The position numbers and the translations under genes are program-made. A DNA stretch of 7,427 nucleotides from Parvularculaceae bacterium UBA4496 (lineage in GTDB: Bacteria > Pseudomonadota > Alphaproteobacteria > Caulobacterales > Parvularculaceae): NCBI GenBank assembly GCA_002388885.1, contig DGNI01000115.1:1-7427 (forward strand), written 5' to 3'. This document shows positions 6,097 through 7,427 of the stretch, in pieces; position 1 is the stretch's first letter; each line of letters starts with the position of its first letter. Below the pieces are notes generated by a model. The model did no database searches and was not told the origin of the DNA. It saw only the letters and a list, made by a program, of their open reading frames with translations.

Positions 6097-7427
6097 TTAA
6101 CGGTCCTGTTTCTTGTCTTCGAGACGCTTGAGTTCGCGTCTCAACCGCTCGCGTTCCTTTTGCATCCGCGCCTGCTCCCGCTCCATGCGCGCTTGTTCAC
6201 GCTCAATGCGGGCCTGCTCGCGCTTCATTCGCTCCTGTTCGCGTTCAAGCCGATCTTGCTCGTATTGAAGGCGTTCTGCGGCGTTTTGTGCTTTTGCGGC
6301 TTGCTTGCGCTCATGTTTGTGTTCAGCAAGTTCAATCTCACGCTCGGCTCGGGCCATTTCACGCTCAACCTCACGCTCCATGCGCTCGATTTCAATCTCG
6401 CGTTTGCGTTCGGCCTGCTCCAGCATCCTCTCGCGATTGCGCTCATTGAGTTCGGTTAGAGCTTCTCGGCGGACACGCTCAGCCTCTACCTTGGCGCGCT
6501 TGATTTCTTCGCGCGCACGCTCCATCTGACGCGCTGCTTCGCGCTTGGCTTTTTCATGCGTGCGACGGATTTCCTGCTTTTCTTCCTCGCTTAGATCGGC
6601 GTTGAAAGCGAAGCGCATGCCGTCCGGCGTAACAAACCGGAAGTCCGACCCTGATTCAAAGTGAAACTCCTGCCCTTCCAGCATTTCTGAAAATGCCTCG
6701 ACACCGTCCAGTCCTTCTAGTTCGAAATCGTCGAATTTGATCACAATGTCGTCGAGATCGCTGAATGCATCAAAATTTTCGAACCGGTCGCGTAACTTGC
6801 TTTCAAGTTTGGCGAGACGGCGTTCCAGCTTACGCGCGTGTTTTTCGTTGAGTTCAACATCAACTTTTGGAGCTGTTTCGACAATGACGTTGGCGTCAAC
6901 TTCGGGGGCCAACGCCGCTTTGGGCGGCATCGGCGCGATCTGTACGTTGCGCGTGGTTTTGATTTTCGGCGCAGGGCTCGGAACTGCTGCGGGGCGAGGC
7001 GGGCTTGCCGGCGCCAAGGCAAGAACCGGAGACGGATCGATTGTTTTTCCGTCTTCAATGACTTCGAAATGAAGATGCGGCCCCGTTGCTTTACCTGTCG
7101 AACCTACGGCGCCGATGATATCGCCTGCTTCAACGCGATCGCCCTTGCGGACGAGATAGCTGTCGAGATGGGCGTAACGGGTTACAAGCCCGTGACCATG
7201 ATCGATGACAACGACTTTGCCCCAATCCACAGAGCCGCGATAGCGTTCCGTCGCATCGATAATCTTGCCTTCGCCGGCGGCGCGAACAGGCGTTCCGCGT
7301 TTTGCGCGAATATCAACGCCTTCATGATATTGGCGATCGCCGCCCAATAGCTTGGATTGTTTGCCGTAGCCGAAGCCGATCTCGCCTTCGACCGGCGCCA
7401 CGGGAAGCGCATGTGTCGGGGCCGGCT
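6097..7427 (-). CDS. M23 (LytM-type) zinc peptidase with long charged C-terminal helix (5' end outside window)
   Basis: Residues are counted from the codon at 7401. The M23 domain (about 3-124) has all expected residues: His26 and Asp30 in HEGVD, His78 in RYAHLD, and His109/His111 in GPHLHFEV. It should therefore be an active peptidoglycan endopeptidase, unlike degenerate activator LytM proteins. Next come a Pro/Ala linker (about 130-166), an acidic module rich in Phe and Asp (about 183-270), and 164 residues (271-434) of Glu/Arg/Lys-rich helix with no Gly or Pro. The frame stays open to the window edge (PAPTHALPVAPVEG), so the GTG at 7401 is unlikely to be the start. A signal peptide, needed for a periplasmic role, would lie outside. 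It is co-directional with the RND operon, 142 bp upstream. The tail's function is unknown; it could be a coiled coil or a single stable helix acting as a spacer. Confidence 0.88.
   Translation of the reverse strand, partial: PAPTHALPVAPVEGEIGFGYGKQSKLLGGDRQYHEGVDIRAKRGTPVRAAGEGKIIDATERYRGSVDWGKVVVIDHGHGLVTRYAHLDSYLVRKGDRVEAGDIIGAVGSTGKATGPHLHFEVIEDGKTIDPSPVLALAPASPPRPAAVPSPAPKIKTTRNVQIAPMPPKAALAPEVDANVIVETAPKVDVELNEKHARKLERRLAKLESKLRDRFENFDAFSDLDDIVIKFDDFELEGLDGVEAFSEMLEGQEFHFESGSDFRFVTPDGMRFAFNADLSEEEKQEIRRTHEKAKREAARQMERAREEIKRAKVEAERVRREALTELNERNRERMLEQAERKREIEIERMEREVEREMARAEREIELAEHKHERKQAAKAQNAAERLQYEQDRLEREQERMKREQARIEREQARMEREQARMQKERERLRRELKRLEDKKQDR
6163..6267 (-). repeat. Five imperfect 21-bp tandem units encoding a heptad repeat
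   Basis: Units at 6163-6183, 6184-6204, 6205-6225, 6226-6246 and 6247-6267 share a pattern like CATGCGCGCTTGTTCACGCTC on the + strand. They encode the seven-residue repeat (R/K)EQAR(M/I)E near the C-terminus of the M23 protein. The units differ mostly at third codon positions but also in residues, so this is an aged duplication or convergent helix composition. Confidence 0.7.

Noticed and set aside
6073..6459. Long + strand open frame opposite the M23 helix region
   Set aside because: It is the mirror of a repetitive Glu/Arg-rich coding region that rarely makes stop codons on the other strand; it shows no ribosome site or recognisable domain.
7399..7401. GTG at 7401 as the start of the M23 gene
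   Set aside because: The frame is open beyond it to the window edge, the start would cut into the M23 domain edge, and there is no signal peptide after it.

Overview
The window looks like a piece of an alphaproteobacterial chromosome. The main evidence is a ChvG/BvrS/ExoS-type sensor kinase followed directly by a mannose-family PTS EIIA protein and an HPr protein, an arrangement characteristic of Alphaproteobacteria. The GC-rich coding and protein style would suit Hyphomonadaceae, Parvularculaceae or relatives, but that finer placement is a guess. All five genes are codon-clean with no frameshifts. The first and last genes run off the window edges.

Left part (1-1709, + strand): the C-terminal half of the ChvG-like histidine kinase, a 92-101 bp gap, then EIIA and HPr. 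EIIA and HPr are in the same reading frame and separated by a single TAA. With no sugar permease or EIIB/EIIC in view, this is the regulatory kind of PTS, in which the EIIA/HPr phosphorylation state signals carbon and nitrogen status. The hprK gene (HPr kinase/phosphorylase) that usually sits between chvG and EIIA is absent here.

Middle part (1706-5954, - strand): a two-gene RND efflux operon, inner-membrane permease first and periplasmic adaptor second. The two genes are joined by a Shine-Dalgarno sequence that overlaps the permease stop codon. The adaptor gene ends tail to tail with the HPr gene, overlapping it by 4 bp. No outer-membrane channel gene lies in the window.

Right part (5955-7427): a 142-bp intergenic region with an 8-bp inverted repeat and copies of a GCGACAAG motif upstream of the efflux operon, then a - strand gene for an apparently active M23 (LytM-type) zinc endopeptidase. 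Its C-terminal half is unusual: an acidic middle module followed by about 164 residues of uninterrupted, highly charged helix with 7-residue periodicity. This gene's architecture is the most distinctive item in the window. I found no tRNA, rRNA, CRISPR array, insertion sequence or convincing new multi-gene system; most of the window is conserved housekeeping and efflux machinery with some local oddities.
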